Assembly: GCA_028871055.1 (NCBI GenBank)
Contig: JAGWON010000011.1
Span: forward strand, 46,983 to 110,982
DNA: 64,000 bases
Direction: 5' to 3'
From: Alphaproteobacteria bacterium
GTDB lineage: Bacteria; Pseudomonadota; Alphaproteobacteria; ATCC43930; CGMCC-115725
Positions 8,692 through 19,028 of this stretch are shown in pieces. The notes beneath the pieces were generated by a model. The model did no database searches. It had not been told where the DNA came from and saw only the letters and a list, made by a program, of their open reading frames with translations. Position 1 is the first letter of the stretch. Every line of letters begins with the position of its first letter. A program made the translations under genes and the position numbers.

Positions 8692-9767
8692 CGGCTCTCG
8701 CGGTCGCCGGACTTTCACTCAGGCTCGGCGCGTTCACCCTCGGCGACCTCTCGTTCACGCTAGCCGCCAATGAGATCTTGGTCGTGCTCGGCCCCAATGG
8801 CGCCGGCAAGTCGGTGATGCTCGAAACGATCGCCGGCTTCCACCGTCCGGCGCGCGGGCGCATTCTGATCGGCGGGCGCGACGTGACCGCGTTGCCCCCC
8901 GAACAACGCCGAGTCGGCTTTCTGGTTCAGAATTTCGGCCTATTTTCGCACCTCACCGTGGCGCAAAACGTCGCGCTCGCCGCCAAAGCCCGGCGCGGTG
9001 TCGAAGATGGGCACCGCGTTCCGAATGTGACGCAGCTGCTCGAGCGCTTCGGCATCGCCCATCTCACCGATGCCAGTCCCTTGGTGCTTAGTCCCGGCGA
9101 GAAGCAACGCACCGCCCTGGCACGCGCGGAGGCGAGCCACCCCGATCTCTTTCTTCTGGACGAGCCGTTCTCGGCACTCGATACCAAGGCACGCGACGAG
9201 TTGCGCACCGAGCTTGGGCGGTTCCTCCGCGAGGTGCACGCTTCTGCGCTGTTCGTGACGCACGATTATATCGACGTTGCGGCGCTGGGCGACCGTGTCG
9301 CCGTTATGCACGACGGCAAGATCATCCAGCTTGGCACGATCGCTGAAGTATTCCGTCGGCCATCCAATCGGATAGCGGCAGATATTCTCGGTATCGAGAA
9401 TCTGCTGAACGGGCAGGTCGAAACTGGGAACGGCCGGCTTTTGTGCATTGTCGTTGCCGGCGCGACGTTTCATGCCGAGATCGCCGATGGCACGGCCTTG
9501 ACTGGTGAGGTCTGCGTCGCTGTCCGCGCCGAGGATGTTCGCCTTGCGCGCTCCGGTCATGGCCGCGCGGCGACCTTGGACAACCGGCTCGCCGGCAAGG
9601 TCATTGCGCTGCAGCCTCTCGGAGCCCTCACCAAGGTCACGCTCGATTGCGGATTTCGCCTGGTGGCGTCGCTGATGACGCGGGATGTGGCCGAGCTCGG
9701 TTTGTTTCCCGGCGCCGCCGCGGTGGCGGTCATCCCGGTCGCCGACGTCCATGTGCTGGCGCCCTAG
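8688..9767 (+). CDS. wtpC: ABC transporter ATP-binding protein, tungstate/molybdate type
   Basis: 359 residues. Walker A is GPNGAGKS (about residues 35–42), the Q-loop is VGFLVQNFGLF, the signature is LSPGEKQRTALARA, and Walker B is LFLLDEPFSALD, followed by the FVTHDY switch histidine. The C-terminal 130 residues form a MOP/TOBE-like regulatory domain, as in ModC and WtpC. It is the last gene of the wtpABC operon and energises oxyanion import at the inner membrane. Confidence 0.85.
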   Translation: MTALAVAGLSLRLGAFTLGDLSFTLAANEILVVLGPNGAGKSVMLETIAGFHRPARGRILIGGRDVTALPPEQRRVGFLVQNFGLFSHLTVAQNVALAAKARRGVEDGHRVPNVTQLLERFGIAHLTDASPLVLSPGEKQRTALARAEASHPDLFLLDEPFSALDTKARDELRTELGRFLREVHASALFVTHDYIDVAALGDRVAVMHDGKIIQLGTIAEVFRRPSNRIAADILGIENLLNGQVETGNGRLLCIVVAGATFHAEIADGTALTGEVCVAVRAEDVRLARSGHGRAATLDNRLAGKVIALQPLGALTKVTLDCGFRLVASLMTRDVAELGLFPGAAAVAVIPVADVHVLAP

Positions 9768-9800
9768 ACTCCGGCGGCTTCGCGGTCCCATATAACCGGC

Positions 9801-10526
9801 ATGGGCGACGATCGCGAGCGGCCGCGGCCGGTGCCGGCAAGCCGCCAATCGGCCGAGGTTGCAGCATTTCTTGAAAAACTCGACACGCTGCCGGTGCGCG
9901 CGCGTCCGGCCTCCGTCAAAGGGCGGCTCATGTTCGCAATGGATGCGACGGCCAGCCGCGAACCGAGCTGGGATCGGGCGTGTTGCATCCAGGGCGAGAT
10001 GTTCGAGGCGGCCTCGGGTCTCGGCGGCATCGAGATTCAGCTCGTCTATTACCGCGGCTATGCCGAATGCAAGGCGAGCCGTTGGTTCACGACCGCGGCC
10101 GAGCTGCAGAACGCGATGCGTGCCGTATCCTGCGTCGCCGGCGAGACGCAAATCGAGCGCGTACTACGCCACGCGATCGCGTCGGCGCGCGCGGAACGGC
10201 TCGATGCGCTCGTATTCGTCGGCGACGCGATGGAGGAAAACCCCGATGTCTTGGTCCAGCTCGCCGGCGAACTCGCGCTGTTGAACGTGCCGGCATTCCT
10301 GTTTCACGAAGGCAATGATCCGGTCGTCGCGCGCACCTTTCGCGAAATTGCCCGGCTGTCGCGGGGCGCGTATGCCCCGTTCGATTCCGCCAGTGCTGCG
10401 GAGCTTAAGGTGTTGCTCGGTGCGGTGGCGGCGTATGCCGCAGGCGGCCGCAAGGCGCTTGTGGATTACGGGCAGAAGGCGGGCGGCGGTGCGCTGCTCT
10501 TGGTGCACCAGATCGGCAGCTCATGA
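9801..10526 (+). CDS. VWA-domain protein paired with a membrane J-protein
   Basis: 241 residues. A von Willebrand factor A-like fold is indicated by the MIDAS motif DATAS (D48, T50, S52) at the end of the first strand and by the later DALVFVGDAMEENPD strand-loop. Sequence features suggest a soluble cytoplasmic protein: no signal peptide or membrane helix is seen. Its last codons overlap the downstream membrane DnaJ-like gene (ATGA), so the two products are probably made together and may interact. Its function is not established. Confidence 0.7.
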   Translation: MGDDRERPRPVPASRQSAEVAAFLEKLDTLPVRARPASVKGRLMFAMDATASREPSWDRACCIQGEMFEAASGLGGIEIQLVYYRGYAECKASRWFTTAAELQNAMRAVSCVAGETQIERVLRHAIASARAERLDALVFVGDAMEENPDVLVQLAGELALLNVPAFLFHEGNDPVVARTFREIARLSRGAYAPFDSASAAELKVLLGAVAAYAAGGRKALVDYGQKAGGGALLLVHQIGSS

Positions 10527-11233
10527 TCTATTTCGTGGTCGGCGTCGGCGCCTTGTTGGCGCTATTCGTGCTGGCGCGCGCCTTCGTCACCACCGATCCC
10601 GTGCGCCTCAACCGGTTCGTTACGTGGTTCCTGGGGGCGCTCGCCATGCTCGGGACGGGGGCCGCATTGGTCCTGTTGCTGTTGAGCGAGCGCCTGCTGC
10701 CGGCGGTGGTCGCGGCCGGCGCGCTTTCGCCCATCGCGATCCGCTTATGGCGTCAATGGCGGGCGCATAGTCCGTATAGCGGAACGAGACGCCGCCAGTC
10801 CTCGCATGTCGAGTCCGAGATGATCGCGATGACGCTTGACCACGTCACCGGCGAGATGAGTGGCGTGGTGAAGCGCGGCGCTTATGTCGGCCGCAGCCTC
10901 GCGCGGTTGAGCGAAAGCGAGATCCTTGACCTGTTGCGCCTGTGCCAGGCATCCGATGCCGATGGTACGCGGTTGCTCGAGGCTTATCTCGATCGGGCCA
11001 TGCCCGACTGGCGTCAGAAGGCCGCTAGTGGTGCGGCGCCGCGCGGCACAACCGGCGATTCGATGACGCGCGACGAGGCTTATGCCATCCTTGGTCTCGC
11101 ATCGGGTGCAAGCGAAACGCAAATCCGCGATGCGCATCGACGCCTGATGAAGAAACTCCATCCCGACCAGGGTGGCTCGAATTACCTCGCCGCGAAGCTC
11201 AACCGCGCGAAAGAAGTCCTTCTCGGCGATTGA
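10523..11233 (+). CDS. Membrane-anchored DnaJ-domain protein (TIM14/Pam18-like)
   Basis: 236 residues. Two N-terminal transmembrane segments (about residues 1–20 and 32–58) are followed by a cytoplasmic linker and a C-terminal J-domain. The domain is recognised by DEAYAILGLASGASETQIRD and the invariant HPD tripeptide in MKKLHPDQGG. J-domains stimulate Hsp70 ATPase; this topology, with a C-terminal J-domain, resembles mitochondrial Pam18/TIM14 and its alphaproteobacterial relatives. It is translationally coupled to the VWA gene. Confidence 0.8.
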   Translation: MIYFVVGVGALLALFVLARAFVTTDPVRLNRFVTWFLGALAMLGTGAALVLLLLSERLLPAVVAAGALSPIAIRLWRQWRAHSPYSGTRRRQSSHVESEMIAMTLDHVTGEMSGVVKRGAYVGRSLARLSESEILDLLRLCQASDADGTRLLEAYLDRAMPDWRQKAASGAAPRGTTGDSMTRDEAYAILGLASGASETQIRDAHRRLMKKLHPDQGGSNYLAAKLNRAKEVLLGD

Positions 11234-11393
11234 GCACTATTTTTGCTGGCCCACTAGCGCCGGGGAGGCCCGCGGCAAATATCTCATTATGCTCGGCGGT
11301 TGCGGGGATTGCTTGTGCGTCGGCAACCTCGACCAGCGCGATCAGTGCAGCGAACGCGGCGACACTGCCGATTCGGCGCGGTATCGAATCCAT
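11199..11393 (-). CDS. Candidate small secreted protein antisense to the end of the dnaJ-like gene
   Basis: A 64-codon frame with a good Shine-Dalgarno sequence (GGAGG, 5 nt before the ATG at 11393) and a convincing signal peptide: basic MDSIPRRIG, hydrophobic VAAFAALIALVEV, and an ADAQA cleavage region. The mature part would be only about 37 residues and resembles nothing I recognise. Its last 35 nt overlap the 3' end of the DnaJ-like gene on the other strand. It fills most of the otherwise empty 326-bp gap before galU. It could be a chance frame. Confidence 0.35.
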   Translation of the reverse strand: MDSIPRRIGSVAAFAALIALVEVADAQAIPATAEHNEIFAAGLPGASGPAKIVLNRREGLLSRG

Positions 11394-11559
11394 GCGGTCC
11401 TCCAGCATAAGGCGCCGGACTCGCGCCTGCGCGGAATCATCGAGCCCACGGTCCGGGGACGCAAAATAGCCACGGTCGGCCGGCACATCTGCGGCTGGAT
11501 TAGCGCCGGGAAGCGGTATAAAAGCGGCGCAACGCAGTGAAAGCAGGACGGGCCGGAAC

Positions 11560-12432
11560 ATGGCGCAGCGCGTTCGCAAAGCAGTGTTTCCGGTTGGCGG
11601 CCTCGGCACGCGGTTTCTTCCGGCCACGAAGGCCATGCCGAAAGAGATGCTGCCGGTGGTCGACAAGCCGCTGATCCAGTATGCCGTCGAGGAGGCGCGT
11701 GCGGCTGGAATCGAAGAATTTATCTTCGTCACCGGTCGATCCAAGAGCGCGATCGAGGATCATTTCGACCATTCCTACGAGCTCGAGAGCACGCTGCAGG
11801 CGCGTGGCAAGAAGGCCCAGATCGCCGACGTCAAATCGTGGATGCCCGAGCCGGGACAGATCGCCTATACGCGCCAGCAACACCCGCTCGGTTTGGGCCA
11901 CGCCGTCTGGTGCGCGCGGGCCCTGGTCGGCGACGAGCCTTTCGCGGTGCTGCTGGCGGACGACCTCATCCTCGCTGAGCGGCCATGCCTGCAGCAGATG
12001 GTCGAGGCGCAGGTCACGACCGGCGGCAACATGGTTGCGGTCATGGAGGTACCGCGCGAGCAGACCAGCCGATATGGCATCCTCGACGTGGCGAAGGACG
12101 ATGGCCGACTGGTCGCTGCGCGCGGCGTCGTGGAGAAACCCGATCCAGCCAAGGCGCCGTCGCGGCTGTGCATCATCGGCCGCTACATTCTGCAGCCCGA
12201 AGTCTTCGACCAGCTCGGCCAGATCGGCAAGGGCGCCGGTGGTGAGATCCAGCTCACCGACGCACTCGCCCAGCTGATCGCGGCCAAGCAGTCCTTTTAC
12301 GGCTTGCGGTTTGAGGGCCGGCGCTTCGATTGCGGCGACAAGGTCGGCTTTCTTGAAGCCAATATCGCTTTCGCCCTCGCACGGCCTGAATTGGGGGCCG
12401 CGGTCAGGGACATCATCAAGCACTACGCATGA
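11560..12432 (+). CDS. galU: UTP–glucose-1-phosphate uridylyltransferase
   Basis: 290 residues, standard GalU length. The nucleotide-binding loop is [20 protein letters not shown], followed by the substrate-binding blocks [24 protein letters not shown] and VEKPDP and the metal/ribose region [11 protein letters not shown]. The enzyme makes UDP-glucose for exopolysaccharide, glycolipid and osmoregulated glucan synthesis. It is followed after 10 nt by a phosphoglucomutase/phosphomannomutase gene whose product can supply glucose-1-phosphate, a coherent two-gene operon. Confidence 0.95.
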   Translation: MAQRVRKAVFPVGGLGTRFLPATKAMPKEMLPVVDKPLIQYAVEEARAAGIEEFIFVTGRSKSAIEDHFDHSYELESTLQARGKKAQIADVKSWMPEPGQIAYTRQQHPLGLGHAVWCARALVGDEPFAVLLADDLILAERPCLQQMVEAQVTTGGNMVAVMEVPREQTSRYGILDVAKDDGRLVAARGVVEKPDPAKAPSRLCIIGRYILQPEVFDQLGQIGKGAGGEIQLTDALAQLIAAKQSFYGLRFEGRRFDCGDKVGFLEANIAFALARPELGAAVRDIIKHYA

Positions 12433-12442
12433 GGGCTGGTTC

Positions 12443-13837
12443 GTGACACTTATCGCCGAGGGCCATGTTTTTGATCCGACGATCCTACGCGAATACGACA
12501 TTCGCGGCGTCGTCGGCGAGACGCTGCACGAGGCCGATGCTTGTGCCATCGGCCGTAGCTTTGCGGCGGTGCTTGCCGAGAAGGGTGGCAGGCGCGTCGC
12601 GGTGGGCCGGGACGGACGGTTGAGTTCGCCGGCGCTCGAGGCGGCACTAGTGGCCGGTCTGGCCGAATCAAGTGTCGATGTCCTGCGGATCGGCGTCGGC
12701 CCGACGCCGATGCTCTATTTCGCGACCAACACGCTCGACGTCGCGGGCGGTCTCATGGTGACCGGCTCACACAACCCGCCGACTCACAACGGCTTCAAGA
12801 TGGTACTGGGCCAGAAGTCGTTTTTCGGCCCGGATATCCAGCGCCTAGGTCGGATCGCGGCGGCAGGGCAGTTCCCATCGGGCAAGGGCAGCATCGACGA
12901 GAAGCCCGTGCTGGCCGCTTATGTCGCGAGGTTGGCAGCGGACTATCGCGGCCAGCGCGCATTGTCGGTGGCGTGGGATGCCGGCAATGGCGCCACCGGC
13001 GAGGCGCTGCAGCGCCTCGTCAAGGCGCTGCCGGGACGGCACTTGCTGCTCAACGAGACGATCGACGGACGCTTTCCGGTCCACCATCCGGATCCGACCG
13101 AGCCCAAGAATCTGGTGCAGCTTCAGCACGCCGTGCTCAGCGAGAAATGCGATCTTGGTATTGCTTTCGATGGCGACGGCGATCGCATCGGCGTCGTCGA
13201 CGGGAAGGGCCGCATCCTGTGGGGCGACCAGCTCATGATCCTGCTCGCCGGCGAGATCATCGCGAAGCAGCCGGGAGCGACCATCATCGCCGATGTCAAG
13301 GCGAGCCAGACCCTTTTCGACGAAATCGCGCGCATGGGCGGCACGCCGATGATGTGGAAGACCGGCCATTCGCTGATCAAGGCGAAGATGGCCGAGATCG
13401 GTGCTCCGCTTGCCGGCGAGATGAGCGGCCATATCTTCTACGCCGACGGCTATTACGGCTACGATGACGCCCTCTATGCCGCCGTGCGTCTCCTGAACAT
13501 CGTCTCGCGCGACGCGGAAAGCTTGGCGGCCCTGCGCGATCGCATGCCGCGGGTCGTGAACACGCCCGAGCTGCGCTTTCCCTGCGCGGAAGAGCGCAAG
13601 TTCAAGGTGGTCGAGGAGGTGCGCGCACGGCTCAGAGCGGCGAATGCCGACGTCGCGGCGATCGACGGCGTGCGCGTCAAGACAGCCGACGGGTGGTGGT
13701 TGTTGCGCGCCTCGAATACCCAGGACGTCCTGGTCGCGCGCGCCGAAGGCCGCAACGCGGCGGCGCTCGCGCGGCTCAAAGCGTCGCTTGCCGACCAACT
13801 CAAAGCGAGCGGTATCGCGCCGCCGGCCGAGTTTTAG
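12443..13837 (+). CDS. Phosphomannomutase/phosphoglucomutase
   Basis: 464 residues in the alpha-D-phosphohexomutase family. Motifs in order: the catalytic phosphoserine S109 in TGSHNPP, the Mg loop DGDGDRIG (D243, D245, D247), the sugar-binding loop GEMSGHIF, and the phosphate-binding RASNTQD near the C-terminus. It interconverts hexose 1- and 6-phosphates. The GTG at 12443 is chosen because the family starts shortly before [13 protein letters not shown]. It directly follows galU. Confidence 0.9.
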   Translation: MTLIAEGHVFDPTILREYDIRGVVGETLHEADACAIGRSFAAVLAEKGGRRVAVGRDGRLSSPALEAALVAGLAESSVDVLRIGVGPTPMLYFATNTLDVAGGLMVTGSHNPPTHNGFKMVLGQKSFFGPDIQRLGRIAAAGQFPSGKGSIDEKPVLAAYVARLAADYRGQRALSVAWDAGNGATGEALQRLVKALPGRHLLLNETIDGRFPVHHPDPTEPKNLVQLQHAVLSEKCDLGIAFDGDGDRIGVVDGKGRILWGDQLMILLAGEIIAKQPGATIIADVKASQTLFDEIARMGGTPMMWKTGHSLIKAKMAEIGAPLAGEMSGHIFYADGYYGYDDALYAAVRLLNIVSRDAESLAALRDRMPRVVNTPELRFPCAEERKFKVVEEVRARLRAANADVAAIDGVRVKTADGWWLLRASNTQDVLVARAEGRNAAALARLKASLADQLKASGIAPPAEF

Positions 13838-13851
13838 CGCGACGAACGGAC

Positions 13852-15219
13852 CTAGTTGGCGCTCGCGTCGGTTGGCTGAGGTGCGCTTAGGTCGAGCGTT
13901 GCCGGGGTAGGGAATTCGGCCGCGACCGCCTGCATCGGTGGAATCACCGCGCAGAGCTTGTGTCCGAGCTTGGCGCGGAGCGAACGACACGCCCTCTCTG
14001 CTTGGGTGTGCGAAAAGCCGGCGATACGGGCGCGGTAAAGCGGTTCCTTGTCGGCCGGGCCCGGCGGGAGGACGTGTGCCGTCTTGCCCTTGAGGCGAAG
14101 TCTGGTCAAAGCGATAGCGCCGGCCCGTTCGGCGGCCTCAGGCTTGCTGAACGCACCGACCTGGATCGCCCAGGCATGCGCGGCTTCGGGCTTGCGACGC
14201 GCATGATGCCCGAGTTTCGCCGTACGCGCACGCGCCGGCACCGCGGCTTCGGCGCGGCCGACCGGGCTGAGCGCGGCGATCGTCGAAGCGGCGCGCGTCG
14301 CGAGGGTGTTGCCCGTACCGTCGTCGCTGCTTGCCGTACGGATCGTCGTATCAACCGGATTGATGCCGGCGAAGCCGTCGTCCAGCAGGTTGGCCATCTG
14401 TAGGTCGCGTGCATGTGCCGAGCTGCCGCCCATGATGACGCCGATCAGGCGCCTTCCGTTGCGGACCGCCGATGCTGCCAGGTTGAAGCCCGAGGCGTGG
14501 ATGTAGCCGGTCTTGATGCCATCCATGCCAGCGAAGCTTTCCATCAGGTGATTATGGGTTTCGTAAACCGCGCCGTTGAATGTGAACTGCTCAGTGGCGA
14601 AGAAACGATATTCTTTCGGATAGTCACGCCACAGCGCCCGGGCCAGCGTGGCGAGGTCGCGCGCGGTGCTGATATTTGGCGGACTTGGCAAGCCAGATGC
14701 GTTGCGGAACGTGGTCGCGGTCATGCCAAGCGCATGCGCAGTCGCGGTCATGCGCTGCGCGAAAGCCGACTCGCTGCCGGCGAGGTTCTCGGCAATCGTC
14801 ACCGCCGCGTCGTTTGCCGAATGGGTGACGATGGCGAGGATCAGATCGCGGAGCGAAATACGCTCGTTGGGCCGCAAGCCGAGTTTTGACGGTACTTGCC
14901 GCGAGGCGTGCAGGGACACAGTGAACAAGTCGTTGAGCGAAACCTTACCCTGCTCCAAAGCTCCGAAGGTAAGGTAGAGCGTCATCATCTTGGTGAGCGA
15001 AGCCGGATAATCCGGCCGGTCCGCGTCATGCTCGCTCAACACCTTGCCGGTTTGCGCATCGATGATGATCGACGAAGTCTGGCTTGGCGGATAAGGAGAA
15101 TGCAGCACGTGTCGACGTGCCAGCGCAGGCTGAAGCGTGAGCAGAAAAACCAAGGCGGCGTAGGAAACGAGCCGCCGGAACCGGAATCGCGCAGGACGCG
15201 GAGACGCCGCGGCAATCAT
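13852..15219 (-). CDS. D-alanyl-D-alanine carboxypeptidase with C-terminal SPOR domain
   Basis: 455 residues. A signal peptide (hydrophobic core LVSYAALVFLLTLQPALA) precedes an S11 penicillin-binding protein domain: nucleophile and base in S74-L-T-K77, the S-A-N triad in THSANDAAV, and DGIKTGY for the K-T-G box. After a basic linker, a SPOR domain (AWAIQVGAFSKPEAAERAGA onward) would bind denuded glycan at the septum. The product trims D-Ala from periplasmic peptidoglycan. The start follows GGGGTGA; a longer frame to 15300 lacks support. Confidence 0.9.
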   Translation of the reverse strand: MIAAASPRPARFRFRRLVSYAALVFLLTLQPALARRHVLHSPYPPSQTSSIIIDAQTGKVLSEHDADRPDYPASLTKMMTLYLTFGALEQGKVSLNDLFTVSLHASRQVPSKLGLRPNERISLRDLILAIVTHSANDAAVTIAENLAGSESAFAQRMTATAHALGMTATTFRNASGLPSPPNISTARDLATLARALWRDYPKEYRFFATEQFTFNGAVYETHNHLMESFAGMDGIKTGYIHASGFNLAASAVRNGRRLIGVIMGGSSAHARDLQMANLLDDGFAGINPVDTTIRTASSDDGTGNTLATRAASTIAALSPVGRAEAAVPARARTAKLGHHARRKPEAAHAWAIQVGAFSKPEAAERAGAIALTRLRLKGKTAHVLPPGPADKEPLYRARIAGFSHTQAERACRSLRAKLGHKLCAVIPPMQAVAAEFPTPATLDLSAPQPTDASAN

Positions 15220-15581
15220 CGTGTATTCACCCCACAAACAACTCTTCCCCCAAAACCGCCCCGAACTGGGTGAGCGGACGCAAACGAAAGAATCCAACAC
15301 CCAAGAGATTAGAAATTTGATGATTCCATGTCCAGTTATTCCGTGTTCCTCATGTAAAGTTTTCGAATAAATCCGTATTACGCCGCATTTGCCGAGGCGA
15401 ACGCGCGGCGTCGCAACAAATCCGTGATCAGCATGGGCAAGGCCGGGCTATTCTGCCTGTTGCGGTGCGACGTACCCCTTTGCATCAGCCCTAAAGCGTG
15501 GCAATATAGCTATGTTGCAGCGCAATATGACAGCCGGGAACGGATGATGCGCCGCAAGCCAAGTTATTCTCAGGAGGTCCG
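15220..15581. other. Intergenic region before the phasin gene
   Basis: No coding frame is credible here. It is AT-richer than its surroundings and should hold the divergent promoters of the carboxypeptidase and phasin genes. At 15515–15525 there is an inverted repeat TTGC-AGC-GCAA, about 57 nt before the phasin ATG. It resembles the TGC/GCA-type sites bound by the PHB-sensing repressor PhaR, but this is only a suggestion. Confidence 0.4.
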
Positions 15582-16046
15582 ATGAGCCCAAAAGCGAAGA
15601 AGCCGGCGATGGTAATCGCCGGGCCACAAGCCGTCGTCGCCGAGCCCAAACGCGCCGTACGCGAGACAGTGGCGGCGCCAGACGATGCGATGCAAGGCTA
15701 CTATGATCAGTTGGCGGCGCTGTCACACGAGAACTTCGACGCCGTTCTCAAGGCCAATGCCGCGCTCGCCGAAGGGTTCGAGGCGATGGCCAATGAGGCC
15801 GTCGGCTATGCCCGGCAGACGCTCACCACAGCGGGTACGGCGACAAAGGAGTTGCTCGAAGCCAAAACGCTTGACCGTGTGATCGAGATCAACGCCGGAT
15901 TCGCCAAGAGCGGGCTCGAGGCGCTGGTTGAGCGTACGGCGCGCCTCTCGGAATTGAGCCTCGCGCTCGCGAACGGCACCTGGGCGCCGATCGGCGGGCG
16001 CGTCGAGGCGACTCTGGCGAAGCTGACCAAACCCGTCGCAGCCTGA
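15582..16046 (+). CDS. Phasin family protein
   Basis: 154 residues, mostly amphipathic helix without a signal peptide. A basic, alanine-rich N-terminus is followed by YYDQLAALSHENFDAVLKANAALAEGFEAMANEAVGYARQ, the phasin-2 pattern. Phasins coat polyhydroxyalkanoate granules in the cytoplasm. The start is fixed by AGGAGG seven bases upstream. No PHA synthase or depolymerase gene is in the window. Confidence 0.85.
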   Translation: MSPKAKKPAMVIAGPQAVVAEPKRAVRETVAAPDDAMQGYYDQLAALSHENFDAVLKANAALAEGFEAMANEAVGYARQTLTTAGTATKELLEAKTLDRVIEINAGFAKSGLEALVERTARLSELSLALANGTWAPIGGRVEATLAKLTKPVAA

Positions 16047-16303
16047 AGCGGCGCACACCGGGCGCCCGTTGCTCCGGCCACAGCGCCAGGGATCGGGTCC
16101 GTCGGTTTGGCAACTTCCTTTTCACGCCGTTAACCGCGCCGGCGTAGGCTTGCGGTACACGGCCATGTTGGCCATGTTTCCATGTTTCCGCGGCGGTTCA
16201 CGTCGGGCGCAAAAGCCCCTTTTACGCCGCCTTCGGCATCCAATATCATGGCCTGGATGGTAAATTCGGCTTTGGAGTCGGATCCGACCGGGTAGCTCGA
16301 GCC

Positions 16304-16633
16304 ATGAGCGATATCGAGAAGCGGAACGGCAACGAGGGACCGTCGACCGGAGTAATCGTCAAGGCGAAGCCGAAGACGAAGAAGCCGTCGATGTACAAGG
16401 TCCTGATGCTGAATGATGATTACACGCCCATGGAGTTCGTCGTCCATATTCTCGAGCGGTTCTTCGGCAAGAGCCGGGACGAGGCGACCCGAATCATGCT
16501 TCACGTTCATCGCCGGGGCGTCGGCGTTTGCGGCGTGTATACTTACGAAGTTGCCGAAACCAAGGTGACGCAGGTGATGGACTTCGCACGCCAACACCAG
16601 CATCCCCTGCAATGTACCCTGGAGAAGGACTGA
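16304..16633 (+). CDS. clpS: ATP-dependent Clp protease adaptor
   Basis: 109 residues. A flexible N-terminal tail (to about residue 30) precedes the ClpS fold: [20 protein letters not shown] with the N-degron-binding Asn-Asp pair, then the [22 protein letters not shown] hairpin. ClpS delivers N-end-rule substrates to ClpAP. It lies 42 nt upstream of clpA. The aat gene, which creates such N-degrons by adding Leu/Phe, is also in this window (28.8 kb). Confidence 0.95.
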   Translation: MSDIEKRNGNEGPSTGVIVKAKPKTKKPSMYKVLMLNDDYTPMEFVVHILERFFGKSRDEATRIMLHVHRRGVGVCGVYTYEVAETKVTQVMDFARQHQHPLQCTLEKD

Positions 16634-16675
16634 ACCGGCCTTGGAGCCCGTAGCCAGTAGAAGGATCTAACGTCG

Positions 16676-18991
16676 ATGCTATCGCGTAATCTCGAAAAGA
16701 CCCTGCACCGCGCTCTCGGTTATGCCAATGAGCGCCGGCACGAATATGCGACGCTGGAACACCTGCTGCTGGCATTGACCGAGGATCAGGATGCGATGGC
16801 GGTGCTGCGCGCCTGCACGGTTGACATCGAGAAGCTACGCCGCGAACTCATCAACTACGTCGACAACGAGTTGGTCAACCTGGTGGCGACGCATGTCGAG
16901 GATGCCAAGCCGACCGCCAGCTTCCAGCGCGTTCTCCAGCGCGCTGCGATCCATGTTCAGTCGTCCGGTCGCGAGGAAGTGACCGGCGCCAACGTGCTGG
17001 TGGCACTGTTCGCCGAGCGCGAGAGCCACGCCGTCTATTTCCTGCAGGAGCAGGACATGACGCGATTCGACGCGGTCAACTACATCTCGCACGGCATCGC
17101 CAAGGCACCCGGCCGCTCCGAGGCGCGGCGCGTTCAGGGCGCCGAGGAGGAGGATCGTGCCGAGAAGCAGCCAAAGCGCGCGCACGACGCGCTTGACGCC
17201 TATTGCGTCAACCTCAACAAGAAGGCGCGCAACGGCAAGATTGATCCGCTGATTGGGCGTGAGGCCGAGGTCGACCGCACCATCCAGATTCTGTGCCGCC
17301 GGTCGAAGAACAACCCGCTCTATATCGGCGATCCCGGGGTCGGCAAGACCGCCATCGCCGAGGGCCTGGCGCGCCGTATCGTGCAGCACGAAGTGCCCGA
17401 GGTGCTGCAGAACGCCACCATCTATGGCCTCGACATGGGCGCGCTGCTTGCCGGCACGCGCTATCGCGGCGATTTCGAAGAGCGGCTGAAGGCGGTGCTG
17501 GCCGAGCTCGAAGCCATGCCGGGCGCGATCCTGTTCATTGACGAGATCCATACGGTGATCGGCGCCGGCGCCACGTCGGGCGGCGCGATGGATGCATCGA
17601 ATCTGCTGAAACCGGCACTCGCCTCGGGCGCGATCCGCTGCATCGGCTCGACGACCTACAAGGAGTACCGCAACTACTTCGAGAAGGACCGCGCGCTGGT
17701 ACGGCGGTTTCAAAAGATCGACATCAACGAGCCGACGGTCGAGGATTCGGTGAAGATCCTCCGTGGCCTGAAGCCCTACTATGAACGGCACCATCGCGTC
17801 CGCTACACCGCCGACGCGATTCGCGCTGCGGTCGAGCTATCGAACCGCTACATCGGCGACCGCAAGCTTCCCGACAAGGCGATCGACGTGATTGACGAGG
17901 TGGGTGCGTCGCAGATGCTGTTGCCCGAGAGCAAGCGGCGCAAGACGATCACCGCGAAGGAGGTCGAGGCCGTCGTTGCGATCATGGCGCGCATCCCGCC
18001 AAAGAGCGTGTCGCGCGACGACCGCGAAGTCCTTAAGAATCTCGATCGCGACCTCAAGACCATGGTCTTCGGCCAGGACAAGGCGATCGAGGCGCTGACC
18101 GCGGCGATCAAGCTTGCTCGCGCCGGATTGCGCGAAGCCGAAAAGCCGATCGGCAGCTATCTCTTCTCCGGACCGACGGGCGTCGGCAAGACCGAGGTGG
18201 CACGGCAGTTGGCGCGCACTCTCGGGATCGAGCTCAAGCGCTTCGACATGTCCGAGTACATGGAGCGGCATACCGTGTCGCGCCTGATCGGCGCGCCGCC
18301 GGGTTATGTCGGCTTCGACCAGGGCGGCCTGCTGACCGATGCGGTCGACCAGCATCCGCATTGCGTGCTGCTACTCGACGAAATCGAGAAGGCGCACCCC
18401 GATCTGTTCAACATCCTGCTCCAGGTGATGGATTACGGGAAGCTGACCGATCATAACGGCAAGAACGTCGACTTCCGCAATGTCATCTTGATCATGACGA
18501 CCAACGCGGGCGCCTCCGAGTTGGCGAAGCCGGCGATCGGCTTCGGCAGCGATGTGCGCTCGGGCGACGACGAAGAGGCGATCAACCGGATGTTCACGCC
18601 GGAGTTCCGCAACCGCCTCGACGCAGTGATTTCGTTCGCGGCGCTCCTGCCCGAGACGGTGGGCCGTGTCGTCGACAAGTTCATCCTCCAGCTCGAGGAA
18701 CAGCTTGCCGACCGTAATGTCACCATCGAGCTCGACGAGGCCGCACGGAAATGGCTGGCGGAAAAGGGCTACGACCGGCTCTACGGCGCGCGGCCGCTGG
18801 CCCGCATCATCCAGGAGCACGTCAAGAAGCCGCTGGCGGAGGAACTGCTGTTCGGCAAGCTCGCCAAAGGCGGTGTGGTGCAGGTGAAGCGCGACGGCGA
18901 CAAGCTCGCCTTTACCTATATCGAGGCGCCGCCGAAGCTGCCGAGCAAGGACCCGGGCGAGCAGCCCGAGCAGGAACTCGTCGACCAGTGA
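16676..18991 (+). CDS. clpA: ATP-dependent Clp protease ATP-binding subunit
   Basis: 771 residues. It has an N-terminal Clp repeat domain that docks ClpS, and two AAA+ modules with Walker A motifs GDPGVGKT (about residue 219) and GPTGVGKT (about residue 500). Walker B is ILFIDEIH and [12 protein letters not shown]. The short M-domain-less linker and the IGFG loop (PAIGFGSD) for ClpP binding mark it as ClpA rather than ClpB. It unfolds substrates for ClpP. It is co-oriented with clpS; clpP is not nearby. Confidence 0.95.
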   Translation: MLSRNLEKTLHRALGYANERRHEYATLEHLLLALTEDQDAMAVLRACTVDIEKLRRELINYVDNELVNLVATHVEDAKPTASFQRVLQRAAIHVQSSGREEVTGANVLVALFAERESHAVYFLQEQDMTRFDAVNYISHGIAKAPGRSEARRVQGAEEEDRAEKQPKRAHDALDAYCVNLNKKARNGKIDPLIGREAEVDRTIQILCRRSKNNPLYIGDPGVGKTAIAEGLARRIVQHEVPEVLQNATIYGLDMGALLAGTRYRGDFEERLKAVLAELEAMPGAILFIDEIHTVIGAGATSGGAMDASNLLKPALASGAIRCIGSTTYKEYRNYFEKDRALVRRFQKIDINEPTVEDSVKILRGLKPYYERHHRVRYTADAIRAAVELSNRYIGDRKLPDKAIDVIDEVGASQMLLPESKRRKTITAKEVEAVVAIMARIPPKSVSRDDREVLKNLDRDLKTMVFGQDKAIEALTAAIKLARAGLREAEKPIGSYLFSGPTGVGKTEVARQLARTLGIELKRFDMSEYMERHTVSRLIGAPPGYVGFDQGGLLTDAVDQHPHCVLLLDEIEKAHPDLFNILLQVMDYGKLTDHNGKNVDFRNVILIMTTNAGASELAKPAIGFGSDVRSGDDEEAINRMFTPEFRNRLDAVISFAALLPETVGRVVDKFILQLEEQLADRNVTIELDEAARKWLAEKGYDRLYGARPLARIIQEHVKKPLAEELLFGKLAKGGVVQVKRDGDKLAFTYIEAPPKLPSKDPGEQPEQELVDQ

Positions 18992-18993
18992 AC

Positions 18994-19020
18994 GGGAGGG
19001 GCGCTCTGGGGTGCCCTCCT
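18994..19020. terminator. Possible bidirectional hairpin between clpA and the glycosylase gene
   Basis: A GC-rich inverted repeat (GGAGGGGC … GCCCTCC) sits in the 37-nt gap between two convergent genes. There is no clear T-tract on either side, so termination is inferred from position and structure only. Confidence 0.4.
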
Positions 19021-19028
19021 TCGTCCCG

